Shown: positions 1 to 8,742 of the stretch, piece by piece
Layout of the letters: every line of letters starts with the position of its first letter
How positions within the stretch are numbered: position 1 is the first letter of the stretch
IMG/VR virus record: IMGVR_UViG_3300005613_000424
Coordinates: 1-23,091 of that record
Length of the DNA: 23,091 nucleotides
Origin: a virus
Direction: 5' to 3' (one strand)
Notes under the pieces: generated by a model
Told to the model about the DNA's origin: nothing
Seen by the model: the letters and a program-made list of their open reading frames with translations, nothing else
Database searches by the model: none
Translations under genes and position numbers: made by a program

Positions 1-645
1 AGGAGAGTAAACTGTAATTGTTTTAGTAATATCAGGGTCAAATCGTGCTCCTTCTTCTATTATTACTTCAATATTAGAAGGAATAGTTTCATCTGTTGAA
101 AATACATAATCAGTATTATTACTAGTACTATTATGACGAAGTACTATTGTTGCATGTTCTGATGTTCCTATAGTATCTACATAATATTTAACTGTATTAC
201 TATCCCCAGTTACACCTTGATCTGTTGCTAAATAATCTGGATAATAATAATTACCAGGTTTAAATGCTAAATCCCATGTTCGATTAGGTATATAATATAT
301 TTGTGTTCCAGATGAATTTAATATTTTAAGTGAATAATCACCATCTACTAAAAGAGTAACAGGTGAATTATCATATAATGGAATACCTCCTGCACTTGTT
401 CTTAGAGGTTGAGTTACTCCAACAATAGTTCCATCTTCCTCTTGCACATATAATGTTTTCTGGTTTCCAACAATTTCAGGATCAGTATCAGGATTTCCTA
501 CATAAATATATGCAAGTGATATAGGTCTACCTCTTGAACTTAAAGGAAAATATTCCGGTCCAAGATTAACTTTGTTATAAGCAAAAGCATTAACAGAAAA
601 AATCAATACCAAAAAAATACTAAATAAAAACTGTTTAATCTTCAT
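1..645 (-). CDS. Tailspike with P22-like head-binding domain and signal peptide (3' end outside window)
   Basis: This gene runs off the left edge; 215 codons are visible. The start ATG (643-645) follows AAAGGAGA by about 7 bases. Residues 1-22 look like a Sec signal peptide: KIK, a hydrophobic stretch, then an AFA cleavage site before YNKV. Residues about 27-105 resemble the head-binding domain of the P22 gp9 tailspike, with the same run of features: an IYVGNPDTDP segment, then N-Q-x-x-LYV-x-EEDGT, T-QPL, AGG-PLYD, and a final S-SGTQIYYIP. From about residue 140 the sequence (TIPSNIEVIIEEGARF) looks like the first turns of a pectate-lyase-type beta-helix. The likely role is host surface binding or polysaccharide cleavage at the virion tail. 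The signal peptide is odd for a virion protein, because P22 gp9 is cytoplasmic and lacks one. The catalytic part is not visible. Confidence 0.8.
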   Translation of the reverse strand, partial: MKIKQFLFSIFLVLIFSVNAFAYNKVNLGPEYFPLSSRGRPISLAYIYVGNPDTDPEIVGNQKTLYVQEEDGTIVGVTQPLRTSAGGIPLYDNSPVTLLVDGDYSLKILNSSGTQIYYIPNRTWDLAFKPGNYYYPDYLATDQGVTGDSNTVKYYVDTIGTSEHATIVLRHNSTSNNTDYVFSTDETIPSNIEVIIEEGARFDPDITKTITVYSP

Positions 646-666
646 TATTTGTCTCCTTTAAATTTG

Positions 667-1293
667 TTACCAATAACTCATATCTAAAATATCAAACATA
701 AATTGTTCTTCTGGTTGTATACCTAGTGCTTGTATAATTCGGGGATCTATATGAAACCCTTTTCGTAATGCAGCTATAACATCTGCTTTTGTATATCCTG
801 CATATTCATCTACTACTGGACCTTGATATGGAGCAATATTTTCGACAGGGTTATATGCATAATTAGGTTCAAACCCACTAGCAAGAGCTGAAGATAAAAC
901 TTCTTTTTTAGGCATATCTGCATAAAATGGTTCAATTCCTATTCCTTCCTGTGTACCAGTTTTTGTCATTATTTCTTCTTCTGGTAATTCAGCATAACTT
1001 GGCTTATATGCAGGATCAGGAGATGCAGTATAACCTTTAGGTGTATGACCTATAGCTAAAGCATCTTCTACAGTAGGATTCTCCATTCTATAGAAATTCT
1101 GTTTTGCATCCCATTCACTATTTTCTCCAAAAACATAATCAGGGTCAGGATTATAAGGATTATCATTTGATATACCTAAATAAAATTCTGCTGGTAACAA
1201 TGGATTTTGATCTTGCCATTGTTTAAAATGTTCACTATTATAATCTGGCCTAAAATGTTGTGGTCTTTTCCAATTTGCCATATCAAAAGCCAT
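667..1293 (-). CDS. Hypothetical protein between ejection gene and tailspike, with degenerate helix-turn repeats
   Basis: I do not recognise this 208-residue protein. It starts behind AAGGAG about 7 bases upstream, and that site overlaps the end region of the preceding ejection gene. It is rich in Pro, Tyr, Asn and acidic residues, with no signal peptide, membrane segment or cysteines. Its second half holds degenerate repeats of a short helix followed by G-[FH]-x-P. Examples are EDALAIGHTPKGY near residue 76, KEVLSSALASGFEPNYA near 129 and ADVIAALRKGFHIDP near 168. Proline and tyrosine lie between them. Its place between the gp16-position ejection protein and the tailspike suggests a virion or tail accessory role, but that is inference from position only. 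Confidence 0.7.
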   Translation of the reverse strand: MAFDMANWKRPQHFRPDYNSEHFKQWQDQNPLLPAEFYLGISNDNPYNPDPDYVFGENSEWDAKQNFYRMENPTVEDALAIGHTPKGYTASPDPAYKPSYAELPEEEIMTKTGTQEGIGIEPFYADMPKKEVLSSALASGFEPNYAYNPVENIAPYQGPVVDEYAGYTKADVIAALRKGFHIDPRIIQALGIQPEEQFMFDILDMSYW

Positions 1294-1304
1294 TGTTAAA
1301 CTCC

Positions 1305-4238
1305 TTAATTATCGATTGGTTTTAAAGTTTTTGGATTATATGCTTGGGCTTTTTCTATTGTTTCTATAGGTATAAAAAATTCTTCATTTAATTTAATAAC
1401 ATCAATATCCATTTCTTTCATAACTTTTTTTAAACTAGCACCCCCATACCATTCTTCTTCAAAAAATCTAAAAAGATACTCACCACCACGATCTATACCT
1501 GCTTTCCTATCTTCTACTGTAGTCATTAAACCAAAACCTGGTTCATTTAATTTACCACTTTTTATTTCTTGTTTAAGTCCTTTAATATATTTTTTTATAT
1601 TACTTGGAGGAGTATGTTTATAAACTTTAGCATCTTCTTTGATTACGCGTTCCATAAAATCTATAGATTCATTTGTTCCTGATCTCAAGTCTAAAAATTT
1701 TATATTTTTAGGAAGTTTAATAGCTGACCTTATTGGCCCAAATTGATCTCTATCATGTTCATTAAAAAATTTTTTATTAGCAAAATATGAATCTCTTCTA
1801 GGTTTACCATTTTTTAAATATTTAAGACTATCAGTATTATGATAAAGAATTCTATTTTCTGGTAAAACTGGTTTAGCTACTGGTTTAGCTACTGGTTTAG
1901 CTACTAATTTACTTGTTAATTCTTTTGGAAAAATTACTCCTTCAATTTTATCTAATTTTCCTTTAATATTTTTAATTAGTTTTATTTGTGACTTATTAAA
2001 TGGAATAACTGCCCATATTTCAGAATTCATTAATGAATCAGATGCTATTACACCGTCAAATCCTTTATTTTTAAGTTCTTTAACAACTTTTGGAACATAA
2101 ACATAATCCAATAAATTTTCTCCTTCATACGGAGAAAAGTCTTTTATATCTTTAGGAGTTGCATTTACTTTTTGTACAGCTGTTTTTATTTCATCTAAAC
2201 CTGCTGGTTTAAGTATTTTAACTTTAGCTTTAACAATTGTGGGACTTTTTTTACCTCGTTCTACTGCATACCATTTAGCTCCTTCTATATCATCAGTAAA
2301 ATATGTTGGTCTTTTTACAGATATTTTATCAGTTCCTCCATGATAAAGTTCAAATATTCCACCCTTTTTTGGATTAATTATTTTACTAATAAATTCAGGT
2401 ATTGGAGTTTTAATATTTCTAGTTGTTGGTTTTTCTAAAGAAAATGAACCACGTTCTTCTTTGAGTTTTGCTATTCCTTTATCTTTAAATTTGTTTAACA
2501 TATTATTAATAGTTTGAATTCGTTCTCTTTCTGATACTTCTACTTTTTTTCTAGTATCAATAATATCTTGAACTGCCATTTCTGTTTTAGATATATCCCT
2601 TGATTTCAACATTTTATGTAATTGATCTGGAGTATATTTACTTGATGGATAAGGAGTAGAAAATACAGCTTTTGGTGATTTAATTTTAGGTAAGTCCATA
2701 GGTTTAGGAGACTTTACAAGTCCTTTATCAGGAGGAGTAGTATATCTAAAAGGTTTTTTAGGTTCAAGTTTAGGTGGAGTAGGAGGTGGAGTATAATTAG
2801 ATGGTTTAACAGGATATTTAGCAGGATTAGCTTTATGTAAAACAAAAGCTAATTTGGCTTTTACTTGTGGATGTCCAATTGTTGATTCCCATATAGCTAA
2901 TGGCCAAGTCCTGGGACGCATCAATACTTTTGCTCCCAAAGGAACAAGATTTTTTTGTGCTTCTTTAGCAAAAGCTCTTTCAATAGCTTCTACTAAACTT
3001 ATTCTAGCAGCATCAGTTGCATTAAGTTCTGCTAAAGGTGGATATACTTCCTCTAAATTTAACATTATCTCTCTTGCTACACCTTTTTTTCCAACAGAAT
3101 TTAATTGAGCACTAAGTCCTGATGGTTCTGATCCTCCATATTTAACTTCCTCATATAATTGACGTTTAATTTGATTAGCTTTAGCTGGAGTTAGATCTTT
3201 AGGATGAGCTCTAAATCTGTTTGCTATAGCATCTACATAAGCTTTAGCTCCTACAGGATCACTGCTTTTAGAAGCTTTAGCATATGCTTTCTCAAGACCT
3301 TTTTCAAGAAGAACTTCTCTACTAATATTTTTACTTGAATCTTTAGAAAGAATCTTTGTAATATCATCAATATAATCTAAAGCTTCTTTTTCAAGATTTT
3401 TAATTTTTGATAATCCATATTCAGATGGTGAAATTCTAGAATTTAAGCCTTCTTCTACAGCAGCTGTTTGTTTTGAAATTACTTCATTAGGAAGAGTTTG
3501 TATCCATTTTTTGGACATTGGAGTTTTAATTGCACTACCATATAATCTTTTTGGTAATGAATGAAAAAGATAATCTTCCATTATAGGAGCTAGTCTAGTA
3601 CCTCCTTCCATAACTCCACCTATTATAAGAGCAGTACCTACATCTGCTGCACTTTGAAGCATTTCTTCTTTAATTGTAGAAACCTCAGGATCTTCTCCAC
3701 CAAGACGTTTATATGAATCTATTAAATAATCATTAAGTTGTTTTGCTGCTCCATAACCAAGAGCTGTTCCAACAATAGGAGAACCTAAACTTCCAGCAAC
3801 CATTCCTATTCCTTCAATAGCAGGAGCAATTACTTGCTCAAGTATTCCTTTACCTGCTCCATATAAACCTGCAAGAGTGGGATTATCTTTCATCCAATCA
3901 GGAGCATTAGGATCTAATTGTTGTGGATTAGTATAAGGAGTAGTTTTTTGTTCTGCTATTGCTTTTGAAACATAATCAGGAAGACCAGTTTTTGTATCTA
4001 TTCCATTAATAAAACGATTAGGATGATCATTCATTTTAAATCTTGAATCCCAATGTCCTGCTTCATCAGGTTCTATTCCAGCTTTATATGCTTTTCTATA
4101 ATCATATTTATGTTCAGGAGCATCAGGATTAATATTTAACCCTGTTTTATTAGCCCATTTTTTATACCAATTTTGAAAATCAGATTCATTAAAATTATCA
4201 GTATTAATAGCTTCTTGTACATATGCTGGTAATGGCAT
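1305..4238 (-). CDS. Large ejection (internal virion) protein with two C-terminal ADP-ribosyltransferase-like domains
   Basis: At 977 residues this is far longer than P22 gp16 (609), whose map position it occupies. The N-terminal part (about 1-460) looks like an ejection protein: a polar start, a glycine/alanine-rich hydrophobic stretch at about 125-170, then helical charged sequence. A proline-rich linker follows (about 475-535). Residues about 629-757 resemble an ADP-ribosyltransferase-like fold of the H-Y-[E/Q] class: ELYHGG with H633, then TYFTDD, GFDGVI and a final WAVIPFNKSQIKLI. After a VAKP-repeat linker, about 796-970 shows a second similar start, ILYHNT (H800), followed by SYFANKKFF and ending DVIKLNEEFFIPIETI. 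The start codon overlaps the upstream stop (TAATG). Ejection proteins enter the host with the DNA, so these domains could modify host proteins at once, as T4 Alt does. The enzyme assignment is by motif only, and the second domain is less certain. Confidence 0.72.
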   Translation of the reverse strand: MPLPAYVQEAINTDNFNESDFQNWYKKWANKTGLNINPDAPEHKYDYRKAYKAGIEPDEAGHWDSRFKMNDHPNRFINGIDTKTGLPDYVSKAIAEQKTTPYTNPQQLDPNAPDWMKDNPTLAGLYGAGKGILEQVIAPAIEGIGMVAGSLGSPIVGTALGYGAAKQLNDYLIDSYKRLGGEDPEVSTIKEEMLQSAADVGTALIIGGVMEGGTRLAPIMEDYLFHSLPKRLYGSAIKTPMSKKWIQTLPNEVISKQTAAVEEGLNSRISPSEYGLSKIKNLEKEALDYIDDITKILSKDSSKNISREVLLEKGLEKAYAKASKSSDPVGAKAYVDAIANRFRAHPKDLTPAKANQIKRQLYEEVKYGGSEPSGLSAQLNSVGKKGVAREIMLNLEEVYPPLAELNATDAARISLVEAIERAFAKEAQKNLVPLGAKVLMRPRTWPLAIWESTIGHPQVKAKLAFVLHKANPAKYPVKPSNYTPPPTPPKLEPKKPFRYTTPPDKGLVKSPKPMDLPKIKSPKAVFSTPYPSSKYTPDQLHKMLKSRDISKTEMAVQDIIDTRKKVEVSERERIQTINNMLNKFKDKGIAKLKEERGSFSLEKPTTRNIKTPIPEFISKIINPKKGGIFELYHGGTDKISVKRPTYFTDDIEGAKWYAVERGKKSPTIVKAKVKILKPAGLDEIKTAVQKVNATPKDIKDFSPYEGENLLDYVYVPKVVKELKNKGFDGVIASDSLMNSEIWAVIPFNKSQIKLIKNIKGKLDKIEGVIFPKELTSKLVAKPVAKPVAKPVLPENRILYHNTDSLKYLKNGKPRRDSYFANKKFFNEHDRDQFGPIRSAIKLPKNIKFLDLRSGTNESIDFMERVIKEDAKVYKHTPPSNIKKYIKGLKQEIKSGKLNEPGFGLMTTVEDRKAGIDRGGEYLFRFFEEEWYGGASLKKVMKEMDIDVIKLNEEFFIPIETIEKAQAYNPKTLKPIDN

Positions 4239-5941
4239 TATTTAATCCTCTTCTCTGTTTTTAAATCCCAAACTTCTTCTTCACCAGTTTCTGGATTTGT
4301 TACTGTTATAGTATTTTCTGTATCAAATTCAGCACCTGCTTCTCCTTCTTTAGCCACATAAAGATTAATATTTTCTCTAACACTATTAAGATTTTTAACA
4401 GTTGCTTTTATTTCATCATTTACTGATTTTAAACGGATATTAGCCATATCCCTTGTACCTTCAATAACTTTTTTAAGTTCTCTATATGATAAATTAGGAT
4501 CATGAATTTTTTCCCATTCCATTCTACCTTTTTCAGGAAGTAAAGCAACTGATGCAGATGAACCTTGAGATAACTTAAATATTTCAACACTTATTTCTTT
4601 CATGTATGCTTCAAGAACTTGTTCATGACCAGAACCTTTATATCTCATATTGAGTTCTCTTATTGGTACATCAATAGCTCTTGCACCAACTCTGCCAATA
4701 ACACTATTCATAATTTCATCAACTTTAGCAAGCTGCCCATTTATATTTAAAACAAAATTACCCATTGCACCCCTATTTCTTTGCTGTTGTACTAGAGAAC
4801 CTGAAAGAGATTTTTCAATAGCTCTAGGTTGCACAAAATTAAAATCAGGTTCTATTGCTAAAACTTTTTTTCGGACAACTTCTTGAATTGGAACACCAAA
4901 AGTATTATGAACTCTATCAATTGTTTCTTTACCAGCTAAAATAGCATCAGCTACTGCATCTAAATCCATTGCTCCATAAAGTCCTGCTAATTTTCCTTCA
5001 GTAGTAGCTTCACTTCTTAATTCTGCTTGTTCAACATTATCTCTATTCATTTCCTCTAAAACAGTTTTAGCTTCAACATCTCCTCGTAAAGCTGCCATAG
5101 TTAACTCTGTTTTATTTTTCATTGTTGGATTTAATATTTTATCTCTTTTAGCTTCATATTCTTCTGAAGTTATAAGATTATTATTAAGGTCAGTTCTTAG
5201 TTTTGCTAAATCACTATGAGGAGTAACTCTATCAATACCAATTAAATCACCAAATAATTTAGCTTGTTCAGGATTAGTATTTAAAAGATCTATATATTTA
5301 TTAAAATTTTTTGCTGCTGCTGTTTCTTTATCTTTTTCATTTTTTGTAAATCCAGTTGCTAAAGCAAAATTGTCTGCTAAATCAGGATTAGTTTTTTTAA
5401 GATCTTCCCAATATTCAAGATTAGTTATATCAGTAGTTTTTTTATCTGTTACTCTTGAAGCAGTTTTATAAGCTGCATATCTTTTAGGAGCCATAAAAGC
5501 AATTTCTTTTTCTAATTTGGCAATAGTTCCTTCTGGATCAGTTTCATACTTTTCCAAAAAAGAATCTGTTTCCATTCTTTCGTCAGGTTGAAGACCTCTA
5601 GCTTTTAAAAATGCTTGTCGTCCTCTTACTATTTTAGTAACTTCTTCAGGATTATCCGCATTTTGCATAAGTTTAAAAGAAGAATTTATATAATTATCTT
5701 TAGTAGATTGATCTCTGAATTTTACTTGCTCAGTTAATTCTTTGGCTACTTCTGGATTTTGTATAGCATATTCAGCGATAGCCATAGGATCACCAGATCT
5801 AAAAATTTCTACTGCTCTTTTTTTAACATTTTCTTTTTCTTCTTTTTCTTTTCTTTGTTGGTGGTAAGCTAAACCAGTTTGTAAACCTTGTAAACCTTGT
5901 GTAATATCAAGACTTGGGTTTATATAAAAAGGATTTGCCAT
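4238..5941 (-). CDS. Ejection (DNA injection) protein, gp20 position
   Basis: This 567-residue protein is highly charged and almost wholly helical in character, with no signal peptide or obvious enzyme motif. The opening MANPFYINPSLDITQGLQG followed by a glutamine/lysine/glutamate-rich coil (about 25-50) is typical of podophage injection proteins. It sits between the gp7-position and gp16-position genes, where P22 encodes gp20 (471 residues). Its likely role is as an internal virion protein released into the cell envelope to help form the DNA channel. The start overlaps the stop of the preceding gene (TAATG), which implies translational coupling. The assignment rests on gene order, composition and the N-terminal pattern; no single diagnostic motif is visible. 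Confidence 0.68.
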   Translation of the reverse strand: MANPFYINPSLDITQGLQGLQTGLAYHQQRKEKEEKENVKKRAVEIFRSGDPMAIAEYAIQNPEVAKELTEQVKFRDQSTKDNYINSSFKLMQNADNPEEVTKIVRGRQAFLKARGLQPDERMETDSFLEKYETDPEGTIAKLEKEIAFMAPKRYAAYKTASRVTDKKTTDITNLEYWEDLKKTNPDLADNFALATGFTKNEKDKETAAAKNFNKYIDLLNTNPEQAKLFGDLIGIDRVTPHSDLAKLRTDLNNNLITSEEYEAKRDKILNPTMKNKTELTMAALRGDVEAKTVLEEMNRDNVEQAELRSEATTEGKLAGLYGAMDLDAVADAILAGKETIDRVHNTFGVPIQEVVRKKVLAIEPDFNFVQPRAIEKSLSGSLVQQQRNRGAMGNFVLNINGQLAKVDEIMNSVIGRVGARAIDVPIRELNMRYKGSGHEQVLEAYMKEISVEIFKLSQGSSASVALLPEKGRMEWEKIHDPNLSYRELKKVIEGTRDMANIRLKSVNDEIKATVKNLNSVRENINLYVAKEGEAGAEFDTENTITVTNPETGEEEVWDLKTEKRIK

Positions 5942-6732
5942 TATAATACTCCTATAGCTGAATAATTAATCATCATAAAATTATCTTTTAATATAACTGC
6001 TTTTGGAGCTTTTTCAAAAACTTCATCAGCTAAACAACCAAATGTAGAACCTTTAAGTCCTAACATATTTGCAACGAAATTCCAATCAAAAGAATAAAAA
6101 TTAAATCCATTTATTTCACCAATTTTCTTTATATTAGTTTTAAGTCGTCTATCTGAAAACATTGCTATTGTACCAGCAATTCCTAAAGCATTATTCATAG
6201 CTTGTTGATCACTTTGAAGACCAGCTTGTGTTCCTGCTACTAATCCTTGTGCTTGTGTTTGACCAATTCCTGTCATTGTATTAGCTATTTGATTTGTATT
6301 AGAAGGAAGTCCTGCCATTCCTTTAAGACCCATTAATTGTTGATTATAAGATTCCAAAAGAGCTTGATTTTGCAATTGTGTATTATAATTGTACATATTA
6401 GCTTTTACATTTCCAGAACGTAATTTACCTGTAGCTGAAGCTGATCTTAAAATAGCTTCTTCTCCAGCTTCTTCTCCACTCATTATATTTTTATATAATG
6501 GAGATTGAATTGCTCTTTCAATCAATTCTTGTTGATTTCCTGTTCCACCTTCTAAACCATATAATCCACCAAGTTCTTGAAGAGCTCCTTCTCTAAATTG
6601 TTGTGGTATTACTTCACGTTCTTTTAAATATTCTAATGCTTCTTTTTGAGATTCTGATTGAATATTAGATGCTTCAATTACAGCATCTTCAGCATCATCA
6701 CTACCAAATATAAAATCTAATAATCCACCCAT
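5941..6732 (-). CDS. DNA-transfer/ejection protein (gp7 position) ending in a Peptidase_S74-like segment
   Basis: The first part of this 263-residue protein matches a common podophage DNA-transfer protein. It opens MGGLLDFIFGSDDAEDA, followed by a helix with QQ-rich segments. The middle contains SPLYKNIM, AGEEAILR, ASATGKLRSGN, YNTQLQNQALL, YNQQL and LPSN. From S193 the sequence changes to SDRRLKTNIKKIG, then GFNFYSFDW and ADEVFEKAP, the hallmark pattern of the Peptidase_S74 intramolecular-chaperone domain best known from the C termini of tailspikes and fibres. The segment is only about 71 residues, so it may be a shortened or non-cleaving version. A good RBS (AAGGAG) lies upstream. P22 gp7 in this map position is 229 residues. 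Confidence 0.72.
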   Translation of the reverse strand: MGGLLDFIFGSDDAEDAVIEASNIQSESQKEALEYLKEREVIPQQFREGALQELGGLYGLEGGTGNQQELIERAIQSPLYKNIMSGEEAGEEAILRSASATGKLRSGNVKANMYNYNTQLQNQALLESYNQQLMGLKGMAGLPSNTNQIANTMTGIGQTQAQGLVAGTQAGLQSDQQAMNNALGIAGTIAMFSDRRLKTNIKKIGEINGFNFYSFDWNFVANMLGLKGSTFGCLADEVFEKAPKAVILKDNFMMINYSAIGVL

Positions 6733-6733
6733 T

Positions 6734-7072
6734 TTATTTCTCCTTAGTGTAAATTAATTTATTATCAATAGCTATTGTTTTTTTAAAATCACAATGTTTT
6801 GCAAGTCTTTCAATACTTGGTTTTTCAATTATAGCTATTATCATTTTACACCAATTAAAATGATCAAATATATACTTACACCATTCTAAAAGTGCTTGTT
6901 TCAAATATCTAAGACTTTTTTTATCTGAATATAAATGACAAACAGCACCATTTCCTTGTCGTGTAATTGAAAATAATATTAAAGTATTTTTAAATAACCA
7001 TCTAAAATTTAAGTAATTTTCATTTGTCCTTAAATTATAAGTAGGTCCATAATATGGTATAAATTTTATCAT
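6734..7072 (-). CDS. Small virion protein at gp14 position, possibly GNAT-like
   Basis: This 112-residue protein starts on an ATGA overlap with the stop of the upstream gene, so the two are translationally coupled. It is basic and aromatic. The segment NGAVCHLYSDKKSLRYLKQA, then LLEWCKYIFDH, WCKMIIAIIEKPSIERLAKHC and a phenylalanine, resembles small phage proteins with a degenerate acetyltransferase (GNAT-like) fold that sit next to the ejection genes. The closest P22 counterpart by position is gp14. Whether it has any catalytic activity cannot be judged, since no acetyl-CoA loop is obvious. It contains three cysteines, unusual among its neighbours. Confidence 0.6.
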   Translation of the reverse strand: MIKFIPYYGPTYNLRTNENYLNFRWLFKNTLILFSITRQGNGAVCHLYSDKKSLRYLKQALLEWCKYIFDHFNWCKMIIAIIEKPSIERLAKHCDFKKTIAIDNKLIYTKEK

Positions 7073-7404
7073 ACTATTTCTACTACATCAAGGTTTACTG
7101 TTACTTGATCTGCTACACTAGCTATAGCACTTAATATATCAGTAGCTTCAAATATTTGTCCAACAACTTCAGGACATTCATATGTTTCTCTACTACCTAA
7201 AGCTTTTAAATTCATTATTAAATTTGCAGGATCAACAGCTACTCCATCAGGTCTTTTATTAAAACTAATAGTAACAGCACCTGCTGCATCATTTGTAGCT
7301 GTACATTTTAATACTCTTGTTATTGTATTTGCAGGACAAGTATAAATAGTTGTATCAGCTATTCCAGGTTGTGCTAAATAAACATTTTTTAATGTTATTC
7401 CCAT
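7069..7404 (-). CDS. Small beta-rich virion protein
   Basis: This 111-residue protein has a beta-sandwich-like composition and no signal peptide or coiled coil. Visible features are TTIYTCPANTITRVLKCTATN, then AAGAVTISFNKRPDG near residue 40, and SRETYECPEVVGQIFEATD in the second half. This pattern recurs in small structural or decoration-like proteins of aquatic phages. A clear RBS (AAAGGAG) precedes the ATG. It lies between the needle-position fibre and the gp14-position protein, so a tail or neck component is likely, but the exact role is unknown. Confidence 0.6.
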   Translation of the reverse strand: MGITLKNVYLAQPGIADTTIYTCPANTITRVLKCTATNDAAGAVTISFNKRPDGVAVDPANLIMNLKALGSRETYECPEVVGQIFEATDILSAIASVADQVTVNLDVVEIV

Positions 7405-7419
7405 TTTATTCTCCTTTTA

Positions 7420-8742
7420 TTAAGTCGGTTCTCCTAATTTATCCATTGTAAAGTGAAAATGAACTTGTATTAAATCTACATTAACACCTATAGTTCCACC
7501 ATTAGTATGAGATAATATCATTCCTATACAATCATGTGCAACAGCACCAGTAATACCTGTAGTAAGTTCAACTTTTGCAAGATCATGTTGAGCAGTTGCA
7601 CCTGAAATACCACTAATTGTTGTAGTTGCTCCAGTTACACTTTCTCCTTCAGCTACATTATTGTATTCTAATGTCCATTCAACAGTTCCAGTATCAACAG
7701 CATCTCTATGTGTAAATTCTACTTCAACACCTATCGCAGTACCTACAGCCATTCTATATGGACAAATTAAAGAATAATGAGCTTCATCTCCAACAGTAAA
7801 TATTAAAGTAGGAAAAACACTTAATCTACTTTCAGTAGGAGCAGTAGCTCCTAGTTTCCAAGAAGCACTAGAAACTCGAACATATCTAGTAACTCTAGCA
7901 GTTCCTACCATATTTTGAAGACCATCTGCTTCAAATGATGTATAATTAGCAGCTCCTCCAATTTTAGTTATACCTGCTGAAGATATAAATATTCTATCTG
8001 CAGAATTAGTTTGAATTCTAAAATCATGAGCACTTACAGTTCCAATTCTACCTATTGTATTACCTGCTTGAAAAAATATTTGAAGATTATTAGTAGTATC
8101 TTGAAAAAGTAATGTAGGTTGAGAAGCATGATGTATATGAATATCATAAGCAGGGGTTATTCCCATTCCTAATTTATTTATTAATACTAAATCACCATCA
8201 GCTTCTATTGTTATAGCAGCTGATGCTCCAACTGATCCAATTGTTAATCCATTTGGAATTGTAATACCACCAGTATCACTTACAATAACGAGACTATTTT
8301 GAATCCTATTTCCTGCAATTCCATCCCATCTAACAATAGCATTATCTGTTGATACTCCAGGTTTTATAATAGATATAGAATTAGTAGGAGCAATAAATTC
8401 TGTAAGTTTTAATTCATTAATTTTTTTATCATAATTTTCTGGTTCAGGAAGTAAAAGTAATTTTTTTTCTATTTCAGTTATTCTTTTATCATAATTCTCT
8501 GGTTCAGGAAGTAAAAGTAATTTTTTTTCTATTTCAGTTATTCTTTTACTATAATTTGTTGGAATATTATATATTTCTGCAACTGTTGATATAAAAGAAT
8601 CAGTAAGACTAATACTGGAAACTCCACCAACTCTATTAAAAAGAGTTCTAAAAAATTCTTGCCATTCTATGGTCATAGGGTTATTAACCCCAGTAAACAT
8701 ATTTGAAGTAGGAATTTCTGGTAATGATAATTTTTCTGTCAT
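7420..8742 (-). CDS. Tail needle-position fibre protein with duplicated coiled-coil segment
   Basis: This 440-residue protein lies directly after the gp10-like gene, where P22 encodes the gp26 tail needle (233 residues). Residues about 20-115 are helical. A 20-residue coiled-coil unit containing KRITEIEKKLLLLPEPENY is present twice in tandem (65-84 and 85-104). After about residue 120 the protein becomes a beta-rich fibre: STDNAIVRWDG near 130, then IPNGLTIGSVGASAAITI, and glycine/serine-rich strands. The C-terminal 150 residues look like a beta-sandwich knob (GTVEWTLEYNN, ending VDLIQVHFHFTMDK). The likely form is a trimeric fibre or needle plugging the tail and touching the host. Its start overlaps the upstream stop (TAATG). 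Fibre is fairly secure from sequence; needle is inference from order. Confidence 0.65.
   Translation of the reverse strand: MTEKLSLPEIPTSNMFTGVNNPMTIEWQEFFRTLFNRVGGVSSISLTDSFISTVAEIYNIPTNYSKRITEIEKKLLLLPEPENYDKRITEIEKKLLLLPEPENYDKKINELKLTEFIAPTNSISIIKPGVSTDNAIVRWDGIAGNRIQNSLVIVSDTGGITIPNGLTIGSVGASAAITIEADGDLVLINKLGMGITPAYDIHIHHASQPTLLFQDTTNNLQIFFQAGNTIGRIGTVSAHDFRIQTNSADRIFISSAGITKIGGAANYTSFEADGLQNMVGTARVTRYVRVSSASWKLGATAPTESRLSVFPTLIFTVGDEAHYSLICPYRMAVGTAIGVEVEFTHRDAVDTGTVEWTLEYNNVAEGESVTGATTTISGISGATAQHDLAKVELTTGITGAVAHDCIGMILSHTNGGTIGVNVDLIQVHFHFTMDKLGEPT
8431..8550 (-). repeat. 60-bp tandem duplication inside the needle-position gene
   Basis: Bases 8431-8490 and 8491-8550 are two adjacent 60-bp copies differing at only about three positions. 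Being a multiple of three, the duplication lengthens the coiled coil by 20 residues without disturbing the frame. The near identity points to a recent event. Confidence 0.95.
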
